Of a DNA stretch of 64,000 nucleotides, positions 1-9,938 are shown piece by piece. Positions within the stretch are counted from its first letter, which is position 1; the number at the start of each line of letters is the position of its first letter. The stretch is from Clostridiaceae bacterium (GTDB lineage: Bacteria > Bacillota > Clostridia > Saccharofermentanales > DTU023): positions 1 through 64,000 of the forward strand of contig DUPV01000024.1 of the NCBI GenBank assembly GCA_012838135.1. Reading direction: 5' to 3'. Made by a program: the position numbers and the translations under genes. The notes under the pieces are model-generated. The model was not told where the DNA came from. It did not search any database and saw nothing but the letters and a program-made list of their open reading frames with translations.

Positions 1-12
1 AAGTCAAAATGT

Positions 13-2142
13 CTACAGGACAATCAATTCTTCTTGCGACGGGTATGGGAAAACATCATAAGGAGTGTATAATTCTATTTCGCGCAGGATAGTGGCGAGT
101 TCCGCCATGGCAGGACGCAATTTGTCAACCATAGCACGAATTACTTGATTAGAATCTTCCGGCTCAATAATCTCACCAATCATTTTATCAATTTCTTTTG
201 TTTTAGCATCAAGTCGGTCTAATAAATCGGCATTAAACTTTGCTCGTTCTACAGCAGACTTGCTATAGCCGGTACCGGCTACTTTTTCTAGTTTTGCTTG
301 ATAATCAAGTAATGCCGGATAGACGCCTTCCTGACCCATTCTGGTAATAATTCTGGCTTGAGTTTTGACAGAATGAATAAAATCTTTGACCAAAACCTGA
401 TAACGAGCCTCAAGTTCTTGAGCATTTAAGACATCAAATCTCTCCAATAATTTGATTGTTGAAGGTTCGCGCAAAATTTCCACGGTTTCAATATAGTTTT
501 CATAATGTTTCAGACCGCGTTTTTCAGCCTCTGTTTTCCAGCTTTGATCATAACCATTACCGGTAAATAAAATCGCATGATGTTTTTTCAAAATGTCATG
601 CGTAATTTGCATTACTGTTTTATGCAAATTTTCCGGTTCCGGTTTTTGCAAATTTTCAACTTCTGATTTATTAAAATCATCTGATTTTAAGCTTACTTCT
701 AAACGGTCAGCAATATCTTTGAGACTTTCCGCCATGCCAGCAAAGAGGAATGTATTGAGCGGAGACGCGTTCAAAGAAGCACCCAAAGTTCTGATTTCAA
801 ATTTGTTGCCGCTGAAACTGATCGGAGCTGTGCGGTTACGATCCGTAGCATCAATACTTTGCGCCGACAGACTTACCAGCGGAGCTGTTAAGCGAGTCAG
901 TTCAACCGGAGTTATCTCGGTTGTTTCTGCTAATTGAACAAACAAATCATGCAATTTATCTCCGAGATAAATTGAAAGCACACTGGGTGGTGCTTCTTGT
1001 CTGCCCAAACGATGATCGTTACCTTCATTCGAGGATGCCATACGCAATAAAACCTGATATTTATCAACGGTTTGAATAAATGCCGACAAAAATACTATGA
1101 ATTGCAAGTCTTCCGGAGCACGATCACCCGGATCAAATAAATTATCTCCGTTTGATGCTTGCAGAGAAATATTGTTGTGTTTACCGGAACCGTTTAAACC
1201 GCTAAATGGTTTTTCGGTTAATAAACATTCAAAACCGTGACGACGAGCAACTTTTTTCAAAATATCCATAATTAACATGTTTTGGTCAATAGTTGTCGTT
1301 ACATCGGCAAAAGAAGATACCAATTCATATTGACCGGGAGCCACTTCATTATGTTCAATTTCCGCATAAATACCCAAAGCCCAGCATTCACGATTTACTT
1401 CTTCCATAAAATCCTGAACATTTTCACTCATTGAACTGAAGTACGGATCTTCATAATCTCCGCCACGCGGCATCTCGGCTGAGAACAATGCCTTTTCACA
1501 AAATCTTAAATCCGGTCTTTGCATCGCTTTGTCTTTGTAAACCAAGAAATATTCTTGTTCCAAACCAACCATCGGACGCACAAATTCAACCTCTGTTTTG
1601 CCTAAAAGGTTCAAAACTCTGGTAGCTTGTTCACTCAAAGCCTCACGTGCATTGATTAAAGGCATTTTCATATCAAGTTTGGCACCGGTATAGCTGATAA
1701 ATACACTCGGAATATAAAGAACATTTTTTCTGACAAAAGCCGACGAAGAAACATCCCAATAAGTATAACCGCGAGCTTCAAAGGTGTCACGTAAACCGCC
1801 ATGCGGGAAAGCTGACCCGTCGGTTTCACCGCGCATTAAAGATTTGCCGGATAACCTTGAGATCGGTGAGCCGTCTTTACCTTCTTGGAGAAATGAAACA
1901 TGTTTTTCCGCAGTTTTACCGGTTAAAGGTTGAAACCAATGACAAAAATGAGTTGCTCCTCTTTCCATTGCCCAAACTTTCATTGCATGGGCAATCGCAT
2001 CGGCAACTTCCCGATCAATCGGCTGATTTTGGAAAACTGCTTGCTCCCAAGCATAATATACGGGTTTAGGTAAGCGATCTTTCATCACTGACTTGCCGAA
2101 TAGATTTTTACCAAATTCCTTGACCAATTCAAATCGAGTCAT
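13..2142 (-). CDS. glnN: Type III glutamine synthetase
   Basis: This enzyme makes glutamine from glutamate, ammonia and ATP in the cytoplasm. The 709-residue length is that of the GSIII class, far longer than the roughly 450 residues of GSI. The N-terminal GSIII-specific region is present, followed by the catalytic blocks GLEQEYFL, EVAPGQYE and NGSGKHNNIS (about residues 195-330), which carry the glutamate and ATP-binding residues. The start is well placed behind GGAGG seven bases upstream. The gene stands alone, with lysine genes upstream on the same strand. GSIII is common in Bacteroides, cyanobacteria and Clostridia. The assignment is secure from motifs and length; regulation is not visible. 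Confidence 0.96.
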   Translation of the reverse strand: MTRFELVKEFGKNLFGKSVMKDRLPKPVYYAWEQAVFQNQPIDREVADAIAHAMKVWAMERGATHFCHWFQPLTGKTAEKHVSFLQEGKDGSPISRLSGKSLMRGETDGSAFPHGGLRDTFEARGYTYWDVSSSAFVRKNVLYIPSVFISYTGAKLDMKMPLINAREALSEQATRVLNLLGKTEVEFVRPMVGLEQEYFLVYKDKAMQRPDLRFCEKALFSAEMPRGGDYEDPYFSSMSENVQDFMEEVNRECWALGIYAEIEHNEVAPGQYELVSSFADVTTTIDQNMLIMDILKKVARRHGFECLLTEKPFSGLNGSGKHNNISLQASNGDNLFDPGDRAPEDLQFIVFLSAFIQTVDKYQVLLRMASSNEGNDHRLGRQEAPPSVLSIYLGDKLHDLFVQLAETTEITPVELTRLTAPLVSLSAQSIDATDRNRTAPISFSGNKFEIRTLGASLNASPLNTFLFAGMAESLKDIADRLEVSLKSDDFNKSEVENLQKPEPENLHKTVMQITHDILKKHHAILFTGNGYDQSWKTEAEKRGLKHYENYIETVEILREPSTIKLLERFDVLNAQELEARYQVLVKDFIHSVKTQARIITRMGQEGVYPALLDYQAKLEKVAGTGYSKSAVERAKFNADLLDRLDAKTKEIDKMIGEIIEPEDSNQVIRAMVDKLRPAMAELATILREIELYTPYDVFPYPSQEELIVL

Positions 2143-2240
2143 AGCGGTTCCTCCTATACATGCTTTTCTGCACGACCGACGTTTATTGTAATATATTCTT
2201 CTATTATGAATATTTAATAATAATATGCAATTTACGGCAA

Positions 2241-3215
2241 TTAAATAATATTATGTAACAAGTCTTCTGAATCTCTATTTGACAATAAGCCGAGCGGAAT
2301 GTCAAAAATTGTTTTCGCGCCATACTGTTCCGCTTTGTATAATCTATAGGTCGCTCTGGCGAAAGCCACGCTAATTGCAGCAGTATATTGCGGATTGCTG
2401 TCAAGTTTTAAATTAAATTCAAAAACCGCTTTAGTTTCAGGAGAAGTTTCACCTTGTCTGATAACTGTACCACCATGTGGCATTCCCTGATGATTTTGTA
2501 AAAATTCAGCTTGTGAAATAAAGTTTACTTCAGTCTGGTAAGGTGCAAAATAATCCGGCATATTTTTGATTTCATTTGCAATTATTTCTTGATCAGCATC
2601 CGGTTCTGCCACAACATAAACAACCCTTTGATGAGCTTTGGCAGAAGTATATTCAACAGCTTTACCTTCTTTAATTTGAGAAATCATTGTTTGATCAGGA
2701 ATTGTATATTGTACACCGTTTTTCACACCGGGGACTCTGCGAACAGCATCACTATGCCCTTGGCTGAGCCCTTTCCCCCAAAATGTATAAGTTTTGCCGA
2801 CCGGTAAAATTGCTTCAGAAAGCATTCTTTGCAAAGAAAAAAGTCCCGGATCCCAACCAATAGCAATTGTTGAAACATATTTATGTTTTAATGCTATGCG
2901 ATTCATTTCAGCAAAATAATCGGCAATTGCCGAATGTGTATCAAAACAGTCAACCGTATTGAAATTAGCTGCCAACTCCGGTCCTTGCTCCGGAATATCT
3001 TTTTGTGAACCACCGGCTAAAATCAAAACATCAATTTCATTTTGAAAATTAATCAGACTATCGTAGGATTCTACCCTCGAGTCTGACATTATAGTTTGCG
3101 GATCACGCCGCGTAAAAATAGCAAACAGCTCCATATCGGAACTGTTTGTTAAAGCCGTTTCAATACCCCGACCTAAATTACCATAACCTACAATACCTAT
3201 TTTAATTTTCGTCAT
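2241..3215 (-). CDS. ddh: meso-diaminopimelate dehydrogenase
   Basis: This NADPH-dependent enzyme aminates tetrahydrodipicolinate directly to meso-diaminopimelate, bypassing the acylated intermediates of the dapD/dapE route. The N-terminus IGIVGYGNLGRGIE is a Rossmann dinucleotide-binding motif. The sequence GWDPGLFSLQRML and the downstream HSDAVRRVPGVKN block are typical of the Ddh family, and 324 residues is the usual length. The start follows AAGGAAAA. It sits with dapB, dapA, an aspartate kinase and lysA on one strand. No dapD, dapE, dapF or dapL gene is seen nearby, so this is probably the working route to DAP, though genes outside the window cannot be excluded. Confidence 0.93.
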   Translation of the reverse strand: MTKIKIGIVGYGNLGRGIETALTNSSDMELFAIFTRRDPQTIMSDSRVESYDSLINFQNEIDVLILAGGSQKDIPEQGPELAANFNTVDCFDTHSAIADYFAEMNRIALKHKYVSTIAIGWDPGLFSLQRMLSEAILPVGKTYTFWGKGLSQGHSDAVRRVPGVKNGVQYTIPDQTMISQIKEGKAVEYTSAKAHQRVVYVVAEPDADQEIIANEIKNMPDYFAPYQTEVNFISQAEFLQNHQGMPHGGTVIRQGETSPETKAVFEFNLKLDSNPQYTAAISVAFARATYRLYKAEQYGAKTIFDIPLGLLSNRDSEDLLHNII

Positions 3216-3289
3216 TAATTTTCCTTGCCATAATCATATTATATAAATACTTTTGTAATATTAAACAATTGATTTGGTCATAAAAATGT

Positions 3290-4048
3290 TTATTTCTTTT
3301 GTAAAACATCGTCCATATCATAAAAACCGGCAGGTTGCTCAACGACAAATTCAGCAGCCTGAATTGCTCCGTTCGCAAAGACTTTACGTGAATTTGCATT
3401 ATGTTTGATTTCAATAATTTCATCTTCACCGGCAAAGATTACGGAATGCTCACCGACAATCGTACCACCTCTGATAGCCGCAATTCCAATTTCGTTTTTA
3501 TTCCGACCATCATAAATGCCGGCACGACCGTTCAATGCATGCAGCGAATCAGCTCGACCTTTATTCGCAGCATCAAACAGCATTTTTGCTGTTCCGCTTG
3601 GTGAGTCTACTTTATAGCGATGATGTTTTTCAATAATCTCAATATCAAAGTTTTTCAGCATGGAAGCCAGTTGTTCAACCATGATTTGCATGACATTCAC
3701 ACCAAGACTCATGTTTTTTGCATGGAGAATCGCGACTTTCTCAGATGCCGCCTTTATTGCGGCTTCTTGTTCATCGGAATAACCGGTTGAGGCAATCACC
3801 ATCGGCAAATTGTTTTTAATTCCAAAATCCAGCAAAGCATTTAAGCTTGCCGGATTGGAAAAATCAATAATCACATCAATTTGCTCGGGATTATCAATAT
3901 CTGCTAAATCAAGATAAACCGGGTATGGTAAATCAGGGCCCAATTCAGCTGCAAAACCGGCAACAATCTGATGTTGCTCGGAACTTTTCAATAAATCGGT
4001 AATCATATGACCCATTTTTCCAGTAGCACCGGATAACAAAATTTTCAT
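3290..4048 (-). CDS. dapB: 4-hydroxy-tetrahydrodipicolinate reductase
   Basis: DapB reduces the DapA product to tetrahydrodipicolinate with NAD(P)H, the second committed step toward lysine and peptidoglycan DAP. The N-terminal GATGKMGHM is the nucleotide-binding loop, and EKHHRYKVDSPSGTA (about residues 140-155) is the DapB substrate-binding and catalytic signature. The 252-residue length fits the family. A GGAAGG site precedes the ATG. The gene lies between dapA and ddh, in the biochemical order dapA-dapB-ddh as read on the minus strand. Confidence 0.96.
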   Translation of the reverse strand: MKILLSGATGKMGHMITDLLKSSEQHQIVAGFAAELGPDLPYPVYLDLADIDNPEQIDVIIDFSNPASLNALLDFGIKNNLPMVIASTGYSDEQEAAIKAASEKVAILHAKNMSLGVNVMQIMVEQLASMLKNFDIEIIEKHHRYKVDSPSGTAKMLFDAANKGRADSLHALNGRAGIYDGRNKNEIGIAAIRGGTIVGEHSVIFAGEDEIIEIKHNANSRKVFANGAIQAAEFVVEQPAGFYDMDDVLQKK

Positions 4049-4210
4049 TGGCTAATCCTTCCTTATTGTTTCTTACTGTTTCTCATTTGTTTACTGATGC
4101 AATTTGCATTGCTAAATCATTTATCCAATTCACCTGCGTTTGATGTGTCCTTGTCCGATACACTTTTGTTTCTTTATTCAATTTACCCGATTTGAAGCAT
4201 GTAAAAATAA

Positions 4211-5089
4211 TTATAATAAATTCAGGGCAGTCAATTCTTTACGCAATAATTCAACAGTTGCTTCTGAAGCTCTGGTTAGCGGCAGACGCAAGCCGCCGGC
4301 GGGTAAACCTAGTAATTCCATTGCACTTTTAATCGGTACGGGATTTACTTCGGCGAACATTGCTTTAATTAACGGCAAATATTTGACCTGCATCTCACCG
4401 GCCGTTTTAAAATCACCGTCCAAGCAAGCTTGAACCATATTGTGCATTTCGAGCGGTAAAGCATTGGCAAACACTGAAATAACTCCGTTGCCACCAAGCG
4501 ACATCAAAGGTACTACAACATCATCATTACCTGAATACACAGCAAAATCTTTTGGTACTGCGTGTTTAATAGCAGCTGTATAAGCTAAATTACCGGTTGC
4601 ATCTTTAATCCCGACAATATTGTCAATTTCAGCCAACTCTTTAACCACGTCAACCGGAATTTCAACAGCGGTACGACCGGGAACTGTATAAAGAATTAAA
4701 GGAATTTTTACATTATTTGCTATGGTTTTATAATGTTCATATAAACCGCGTTTTGTGGCTTTATTGTAGTAAGGGGTAACAATTAACAAAGCATCGGCAC
4801 CTGTTTTTTCCGCTTCAACACTAAGTTCAACAGCATGATCCGTATGATTGATACCGGTACCTGCAATAACCGGAATCTTTCCGCCGACTCTTTTTACTAC
4901 ATAACTAATGGCTTCAATTTGCTCCGGATCGGAAGCAGTTGAAGCTTCACCTGTTGTGCCCATTACGATAATAGCATCGGTTTTGTTTTTCAAATGAAAA
5001 TCGACCAATTTATCGAAACCCGGATAATCAATTTCTCCATTTTCTTTAAAGGGTGTGACAATAGCAACACCGGAACCAGTAAATAACAT
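4211..5089 (-). CDS. dapA: 4-hydroxy-tetrahydrodipicolinate synthase
   Basis: DapA condenses pyruvate with aspartate semialdehyde and opens the lysine/DAP branch. Seen in the sequence are the pyruvate-binding motif MGTTGEAST (about residues 43-51), the tyrosine-bearing ILYTVPGRT (near 135), and VGIKDATG (near 160) with the Schiff-base lysine. At 292 residues it is a normal TIM-barrel family member. AGGAGG lies just upstream of the start. About 160 bases separate it from dapB and about 300 from the upstream aspartate kinase gene, so these genes may not all be on one transcript. Confidence 0.96.
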   Translation of the reverse strand: MLFTGSGVAIVTPFKENGEIDYPGFDKLVDFHLKNKTDAIIVMGTTGEASTASDPEQIEAISYVVKRVGGKIPVIAGTGINHTDHAVELSVEAEKTGADALLIVTPYYNKATKRGLYEHYKTIANNVKIPLILYTVPGRTAVEIPVDVVKELAEIDNIVGIKDATGNLAYTAAIKHAVPKDFAVYSGNDDVVVPLMSLGGNGVISVFANALPLEMHNMVQACLDGDFKTAGEMQVKYLPLIKAMFAEVNPVPIKSAMELLGLPAGGLRLPLTRASEATVELLRKELTALNLL

Positions 5090-5388
5090 AGAAAATCCTC
5101 CTTATTATTTATGCTATTTTATTTTGCCGATTAACCTAACCAAAGCCTAAATCTCTTATTGCAGAATTCAATACTTACCTAAACTCTCATCAAATTATCT
5201 GACACTAATTCAATTCCATAGCAGTTTGATTATAAATCCATATCCTGCTTAATTATATACCAATTATTATACACCAATCTGATTGTTTATGAATCAATTC
5301 TATAAAAGTCACCGATAATAAATTTAAAATAGAGCAACAGAAAATCTTTTTATCTATAAAGCAATTCAAAATTTCTTAAAGCAACTGT
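5090..5388. other. AT-rich gap between dapA and aspartate kinase
   Basis: This stretch of about 300 bases has no open reading frame of note. I looked for a lysine riboswitch, which often controls dapA or lysC in Firmicutes, and saw none of its conserved blocks on the minus strand. It probably holds a dapA promoter, but none stands out. Confidence 0.5.
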
Positions 5389-6594
5389 TTATAAACCGAA
5401 AGCATCAGCTAAAGCATTGATAATTTTGTTTTTATCTTCAGCTTTTACTACATATGAAATACTGATATCAGAAGTTGAAACCATATAAAACAGGACATTT
5501 TGTTCAATAAAAACATTGAATGCTTTTGCTGCAACACCGACTTGATTACGCATTGCACTGCCGATAATTGAAATTTTATTCAGATTTTCAACAAAAGTAT
5601 ATTCCAGTTCCATGCGATTCAAAACTTCAATTATTTCTTGCTTCGAATCCATATCCGAAGTAAAAGAAAATGCTGAATTATTTTGGTCAATAATAACTTG
5701 ATTCAAAATATCCACATTAACATCGGCCGCTGCTAATTCCGTAAAACATTTTGATGATTCAAAGCTTAAATTCGGCAAACCTTGAATGCTGACCAACAAA
5801 ATATTTTCAATTGCCGAAACATTAGTTAACTTGAAATCTTCCATTTTTTTCCCTCCGGTTTGTTCTGTAAAATCTGAAATATAAGTACCTTCAACTTCTC
5901 CGGTATTCAATGCAATATAGAGAGGAACATGATATTTGGCTGCCAACTCAACACTGCGTGCTTCGATAACTCGCGCACCCTGATGAGCCATCTCTACAAC
6001 TTCTTCGTAATTGATGCGATCAATTTTTTTAGCTTGCGGCCGAATTCTCGGATCAGCACTATAAATACCATCTACGTCAGTATAAATTTCACATTTTGCA
6101 CCTAATTTTGCAGCTAAGGCAACTGCCGAAGTATCAGAACCGCCGCGGCCTAAAGTCGTAATATCTCCCGCTTTATTCATGCCTTGAAATCCTGCAACTA
6201 CAGCTATTTCACCACGTTTTAAGGCAGATTCGATCAACTTCGGATCCAAGTCTTCAATTTTGCTTTTACGATGTGAACCTTTAGTTCTGAATCCTGCTTG
6301 AAATCCGGTAAAACTCTCTGCCGGGTAACCTAAATCATTTAAGCATAATGCCAAAAGTGATGCAGATATCAATTCGCCGCTTGATAATAAAACATCAACT
6401 TCTCTGGCAATCGGACGTGCACTCACTTCATATGCTAAATTCAGCAGATTATCTGTAGTTTTACCCATTGCGGATACAACAACTACAAGATCATCATATT
6501 TTTCTTTTTGGCGTAAAATCAACTGACATACTTGTTTAATCTTATCTGTGGTAGCAACTGATGTACCACCGAATTTCATAACTAATCTCTTCAT
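5389..6594 (-). CDS. lysC: Aspartate kinase (lysine-branch copy)
   Basis: It phosphorylates aspartate, the first step of the lysine, threonine and methionine pathway. The N-terminus MKFGGTSVA is the kinase nucleotide-binding motif, and GRGGSDTSA (about residue 150) is the substrate-binding block. The C-terminal region carries two ACT-type regulatory folds (ALNTGEVEG through the end), where feedback by lysine and/or threonine normally acts. The 401-residue length matches the monofunctional LysC class. It is clustered with dapA, dapB, ddh and lysA, so it is probably the lysine-pathway isozyme. A second, longer aspartate kinase lies with the threonine genes. The ribosome site is weak. Confidence 0.93.
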   Translation of the reverse strand: MKRLVMKFGGTSVATTDKIKQVCQLILRQKEKYDDLVVVVSAMGKTTDNLLNLAYEVSARPIAREVDVLLSSGELISASLLALCLNDLGYPAESFTGFQAGFRTKGSHRKSKIEDLDPKLIESALKRGEIAVVAGFQGMNKAGDITTLGRGGSDTSAVALAAKLGAKCEIYTDVDGIYSADPRIRPQAKKIDRINYEEVVEMAHQGARVIEARSVELAAKYHVPLYIALNTGEVEGTYISDFTEQTGGKKMEDFKLTNVSAIENILLVSIQGLPNLSFESSKCFTELAAADVNVDILNQVIIDQNNSAFSFTSDMDSKQEIIEVLNRMELEYTFVENLNKISIIGSAMRNQVGVAAKAFNVFIEQNVLFYMVSTSDISISYVVKAEDKNKIINALADAFGL

Positions 6595-6672
6595 TTCTTT
6601 ACCATCACAATATTTTTATCTTAATAATCTATTTTGCCACCATAGTATTTAGCCACTGCATATATTTTTAGC

Positions 6673-6710
6673 ATTCGTAATGATCACAAGTACTTTTGAT
6701 CATTACGAAT
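6673..6710. repeat. Perfect 14-bp inverted repeat over the lysA stop codon
   Basis: The arms ATTCGTAATGATCA and TGATCATTACGAAT are exact reverse complements separated by 10 bases, and the lysA stop codon lies inside the structure. It could end lysA transcription or protect the 3' end, but no T-run follows on either strand, so it is not a classical intrinsic terminator. Confidence 0.8.
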
Positions 6711-7985
6711 CAAATCTTCATAGGTTTCCCGTTTCACCGCAAGATGACTTCGTCCGTTTTCGACGAAAACAACTGCCGGTCTGGGAATACGATTATAGTT
6801 TGAACTCATTGCATAATTATATGCTCCGGTTCCCGGAATTAACAACAAATCACCCGGATCAGCCTGCGGCAAAGCTACATCCTCAATTAAAATGTCACCG
6901 GTCTCACAACATTTACCTGCAATTCGGTAATTCTCGGTCGGTTCTTCCTGCATCCGATTTGCCAAACAAGCCTCGTACTCCGCCTGATAAAGTGCCGGTC
7001 TCGGATTATCGGTCATGCCGCCATCGACAAAAATAAACGGTTTTCCCTGATAAGGCTGTTTGACTGCTCCTACCGTATAGAGTGTGCTGCCGCTTGCATT
7101 AATCAATGAACGCCCCGGCTCAATACTGACAATCTCGATTATCAAATTAAGTTCAGCTATAATCCGTTCAATTTTAACTATATATTCCGTCAAAAATTCA
7201 GCATAGTCAAATGGCTTATCCTCTTTTGTATAGTATACTCCGAAACCTCCACCCAGATTAATTTCTCTGACTTTAATCGAATAATCATCCGATAGTTTAC
7301 GGGCAAAAGAAAACATTGCAGCTGCTTCCTGAAAAAAGAAATCTTTGTTCAAAATCTGAGAACCGATATGACAATGAATACCTTCCAGTTCAAGCCAAGG
7401 ATCCGAATTCATCTCTTGCAATAATAAGCAGGTTGCGGGATCAGCAATACTCATCCCGAATTTTGAATCTTCCTTGGTGGTTTGAATATACTTATGTGTA
7501 TCCGCTTCAATACCCGGATTAACCCGCAACAACACTTTGACCTTTTTTTGTTTTTGCGCAGCCAATGCTGATAAAACCAAGAATTCCGTATGATGATCAA
7601 CAATAATTCTGCCAACATTGTTTTTCAAAGCCATTTCCAATTCTTCCGGCAATTTATTATTACCATGCAATGAAATTTTTGCCGGATCATAACCTGCGGC
7701 AAGTGCCGTATAGAGTTCTCCCCCACTGACAACATCCAAATATAAGCCGGTCTCTTTTGCCAAGCCCAAGATATACAAATTACTGAAAGCTTTTGAAGCA
7801 TAAGAAATATGCGTTTGAAATTTTTCCGAATGAAAATTATCTAAAAAAATATTTGCCTGATCCTTAAAATGTTTTTGATCAATTATATAGAGAGGAGTGC
7901 CATGTTCCGCACGCAATTGTTCAACTGAAACATCGCCGATCAGCAATTGATTATTCTCAATTTTCATTGTGCCATGTAATTTCAT
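6684..7985 (-). CDS. lysA: Diaminopimelate decarboxylase
   Basis: LysA decarboxylates meso-DAP to lysine with PLP. The sequence shows SYASKAFSN with the PLP lysine (about residue 60), SLHGNNKLPEEL, EGIHCHIGSQ, INLGGGFGVYY, EPGRSLI and the C-terminal GKCCETGDIL and GAYNYAMSSNYNR blocks, all LysA hallmarks. I place the start at the second ATG of the ORF (MKLHGTM), because GAGGT sits five bases before it; the first ATG has no such site. It lies about 60 bases downstream of the oligopeptide transporter genes and could be co-transcribed with them. Confidence 0.95.
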   Translation of the reverse strand: MKLHGTMKIENNQLLIGDVSVEQLRAEHGTPLYIIDQKHFKDQANIFLDNFHSEKFQTHISYASKAFSNLYILGLAKETGLYLDVVSGGELYTALAAGYDPAKISLHGNNKLPEELEMALKNNVGRIIVDHHTEFLVLSALAAQKQKKVKVLLRVNPGIEADTHKYIQTTKEDSKFGMSIADPATCLLLQEMNSDPWLELEGIHCHIGSQILNKDFFFQEAAAMFSFARKLSDDYSIKVREINLGGGFGVYYTKEDKPFDYAEFLTEYIVKIERIIAELNLIIEIVSIEPGRSLINASGSTLYTVGAVKQPYQGKPFIFVDGGMTDNPRPALYQAEYEACLANRMQEEPTENYRIAGKCCETGDILIEDVALPQADPGDLLLIPGTGAYNYAMSSNYNRIPRPAVVFVENGRSHLAVKRETYEDLIRNDQKYL

Positions 7986-8045
7986 TTTTAACCTCATTTC
8001 AAATGCGATACTCGTAAATTGTATAACATAAGCCTCTCTTTATAA

Positions 8046-8837
8046 TTATTTTGAAAAACTATATCCGGCATCGGAAATTAATTGTTTAGTATACAGATTT
8101 TGCGGATTTCGAAAAACCTTTTCAACATTCCCTTGTTCAACTATACTACCTTGGTTCAAAACAGCTATCGTATCACATAGATGATATATTACAGCTAAAT
8201 CATGAGAAATAAACAAACACGAGAATTTAAATTCTTTTCGCAAATCGATAATTAAATCAAGAACTTGGGCTTGTACTGAAACATCCAGTGAAGAAACCGG
8301 TTCATCAGCAATTAAAAGACAAGGTTCAACAATCAAAGCACAGCCCAGAGCAACTCTCTGTAATTGACCGCCCGATAATTGATGCGGATACCTTAAAAAA
8401 TAATCAGCTGACAGACCAACTTGTTCCAACATATGACGTGCTTTTGTTTCAATTTCAGACTCACTGAGAGATTTTCGGATTAAAAGAGGTTCCATCAATT
8501 GTTTACCGATTGTCATTTTCGGATTAAAAGAACTGTAGGGATCCTGAAAAACCATTTGAATGCCACAATTAAATTGTCTGATTCTTTGTCGTAAAGACAA
8601 ATCTTGAACTTCTTGCCCGCGAAAAAGAATTTTGCCTGAAATCGGTTTAATAAAACCGGTAATTAAATTTGCCAAAGTAGTTTTGCCGGAACCAGATTTG
8701 CCAACCAAACCCAAACACTCACCGGGTTTCATTGTCAAAGATAAATCCTTTAAAACATACTCCAATTTATGTAAAGAAGCAGAATAACTGGCATATATAT
8801 TATTTATTTCTAGGATATTGTGAAATTTTTCTGACAT
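8046..8837 (-). CDS. Oligopeptide/nickel-type ABC transporter ATPase (OppF-like)
   Basis: This is one of two ATPases of a five-gene importer. Walker A GKSGSGKTTLA (about residues 47-57), the Q-loop QMVFQDPYSSF, the signature LSGGQLQRVALG and Walker B LLIADEPVSSLD are all intact. QDPYSSFNP is the typical OppF/DppF form. At 263 residues it is shorter than OppF proteins of about 320 residues and lacks the usual cysteine-bearing C-terminal tail. It is separated from the OppD-like gene by about 120 bases. The substrate (peptide, nickel or other) cannot be told from the ATPase. Confidence 0.9.
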   Translation of the reverse strand: MSEKFHNILEINNIYASYSASLHKLEYVLKDLSLTMKPGECLGLVGKSGSGKTTLANLITGFIKPISGKILFRGQEVQDLSLRQRIRQFNCGIQMVFQDPYSSFNPKMTIGKQLMEPLLIRKSLSESEIETKARHMLEQVGLSADYFLRYPHQLSGGQLQRVALGCALIVEPCLLIADEPVSSLDVSVQAQVLDLIIDLRKEFKFSCLFISHDLAVIYHLCDTIAVLNQGSIVEQGNVEKVFRNPQNLYTKQLISDAGYSFSK

Positions 8838-8960
8838 TTGACTTCTTTATATATTCTTTCTTTTGATAATTTGATAATTATTGACTTAATTTAATATACG
8901 CTTCGTTAACATCACTTTGCTTAATCGGCTTGTAAAAATATCTTTCTTCTATTTAGCTTT

Positions 8961-9938
8961 CTATTTATCAAGCAAAAAGCAGGCTGCTTGATGACCGTCG
9001 CACATTTCATACATATCCGGTAATTCTTGTCGGCAACGCTCAAATACTTTGGGACAACGTTCGGCAAACAGACAATTTGTAGCAGATCCGCGATAATCTT
9101 TTGTTCGCGCTCTCATTATCATTAAATGCTGCCCTCTTTTTTCCGGTGTAGGAATCGACTCCAATAAGAGTTTAGTGTACATGTGTTGAGGTTGCATAAT
9201 AATTTGCGTAGTTGCACCAACCTCAACCGGAATGCCCTGATACAAAACATAAACTCGATCACATAACTTTTTAACCGTTGAAAAATCATGAGAAATATAT
9301 AACACTGATGTTTTTCTGCTGAAATTAATCAATTTAATTAATTCAATAATCTGAGCTTGAACCGAAACATCAAGTGCAGTTGTCGGTTCATCGGCAATTA
9401 ATAATTCAGGATTATTGATAATAGCCATAGCTATCAGTACTCTTTGTCTTTGTCCACCGGACAATTCATGTGGATAACGCTTCGCTAATTTTTCAACATC
9501 CGATAAATTAACCGCCCGCATTGTACCGTAAACTCTATTTCGACGCTCTTTCGGGTTCAAGTTAGTGTGAATCTTTAAGACTTCATCAATTTGTTTACCG
9601 ATACGAATCAAAGGATTCAAAGATTGACTTGCATCCTGATAAATTATCCCAAGTTGATTGCCGTTGATTTTACATCTGTCTTGAGCGGTAATCCGGGTAA
9701 TATCCTGACCTTTAAAAAATATATTACCTTGAGCTATAGAAATTCCCTCAGGTAAAATACCGGCAATTGCCATTGTACTGATGCTCTTACCGCTGCCGGA
9801 CTCACCGACTAAACCGACAATTTCACCGGGTTTTATCTTCAAGGAAACGTCTCGCACTAATTCTGCACCTTGGGCAGATACAACTTTCAGATGTTCAACT
9901 TTTAAGATATATTCAGATTTTGTCAGATCATTTTGCAT
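8961..9938 (-). CDS. Oligopeptide/nickel-type ABC transporter ATPase (OppD-like)
   Basis: This is the second ATPase of the importer. It has Walker A GESGSGKSIST (about residues 40-50), signature LSGGQRQRVLIA and Walker B LLIADEPTTALD. It also has the C-terminal oligopeptide-transporter extension with spaced cysteines (CLFAERCPKVFERC and later CDGHQAAC), which is characteristic of OppD/DppD. The start ATG overlaps the stop of the OppC-like gene (TGATG) and has AAAGGAG upstream, indicating translational coupling. The ORF-track start is a TTG one codon earlier, which I do not favour. Confidence 0.92.
   Translation of the reverse strand: MQNDLTKSEYILKVEHLKVVSAQGAELVRDVSLKIKPGEIVGLVGESGSGKSISTMAIAGILPEGISIAQGNIFFKGQDITRITAQDRCKINGNQLGIIYQDASQSLNPLIRIGKQIDEVLKIHTNLNPKERRNRVYGTMRAVNLSDVEKLAKRYPHELSGGQRQRVLIAMAIINNPELLIADEPTTALDVSVQAQIIELIKLINFSRKTSVLYISHDFSTVKKLCDRVYVLYQGIPVEVGATTQIIMQPQHMYTKLLLESIPTPEKRGQHLMIMRARTKDYRGSATNCLFAERCPKVFERCRQELPDMYEMCDGHQAACFLLDK

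Noticed and set aside
2204-2404. 66-residue ORF overlapping the end of ddh
   Set aside because: It overlaps the 3' end of ddh in another frame, has no ribosome site and no family.
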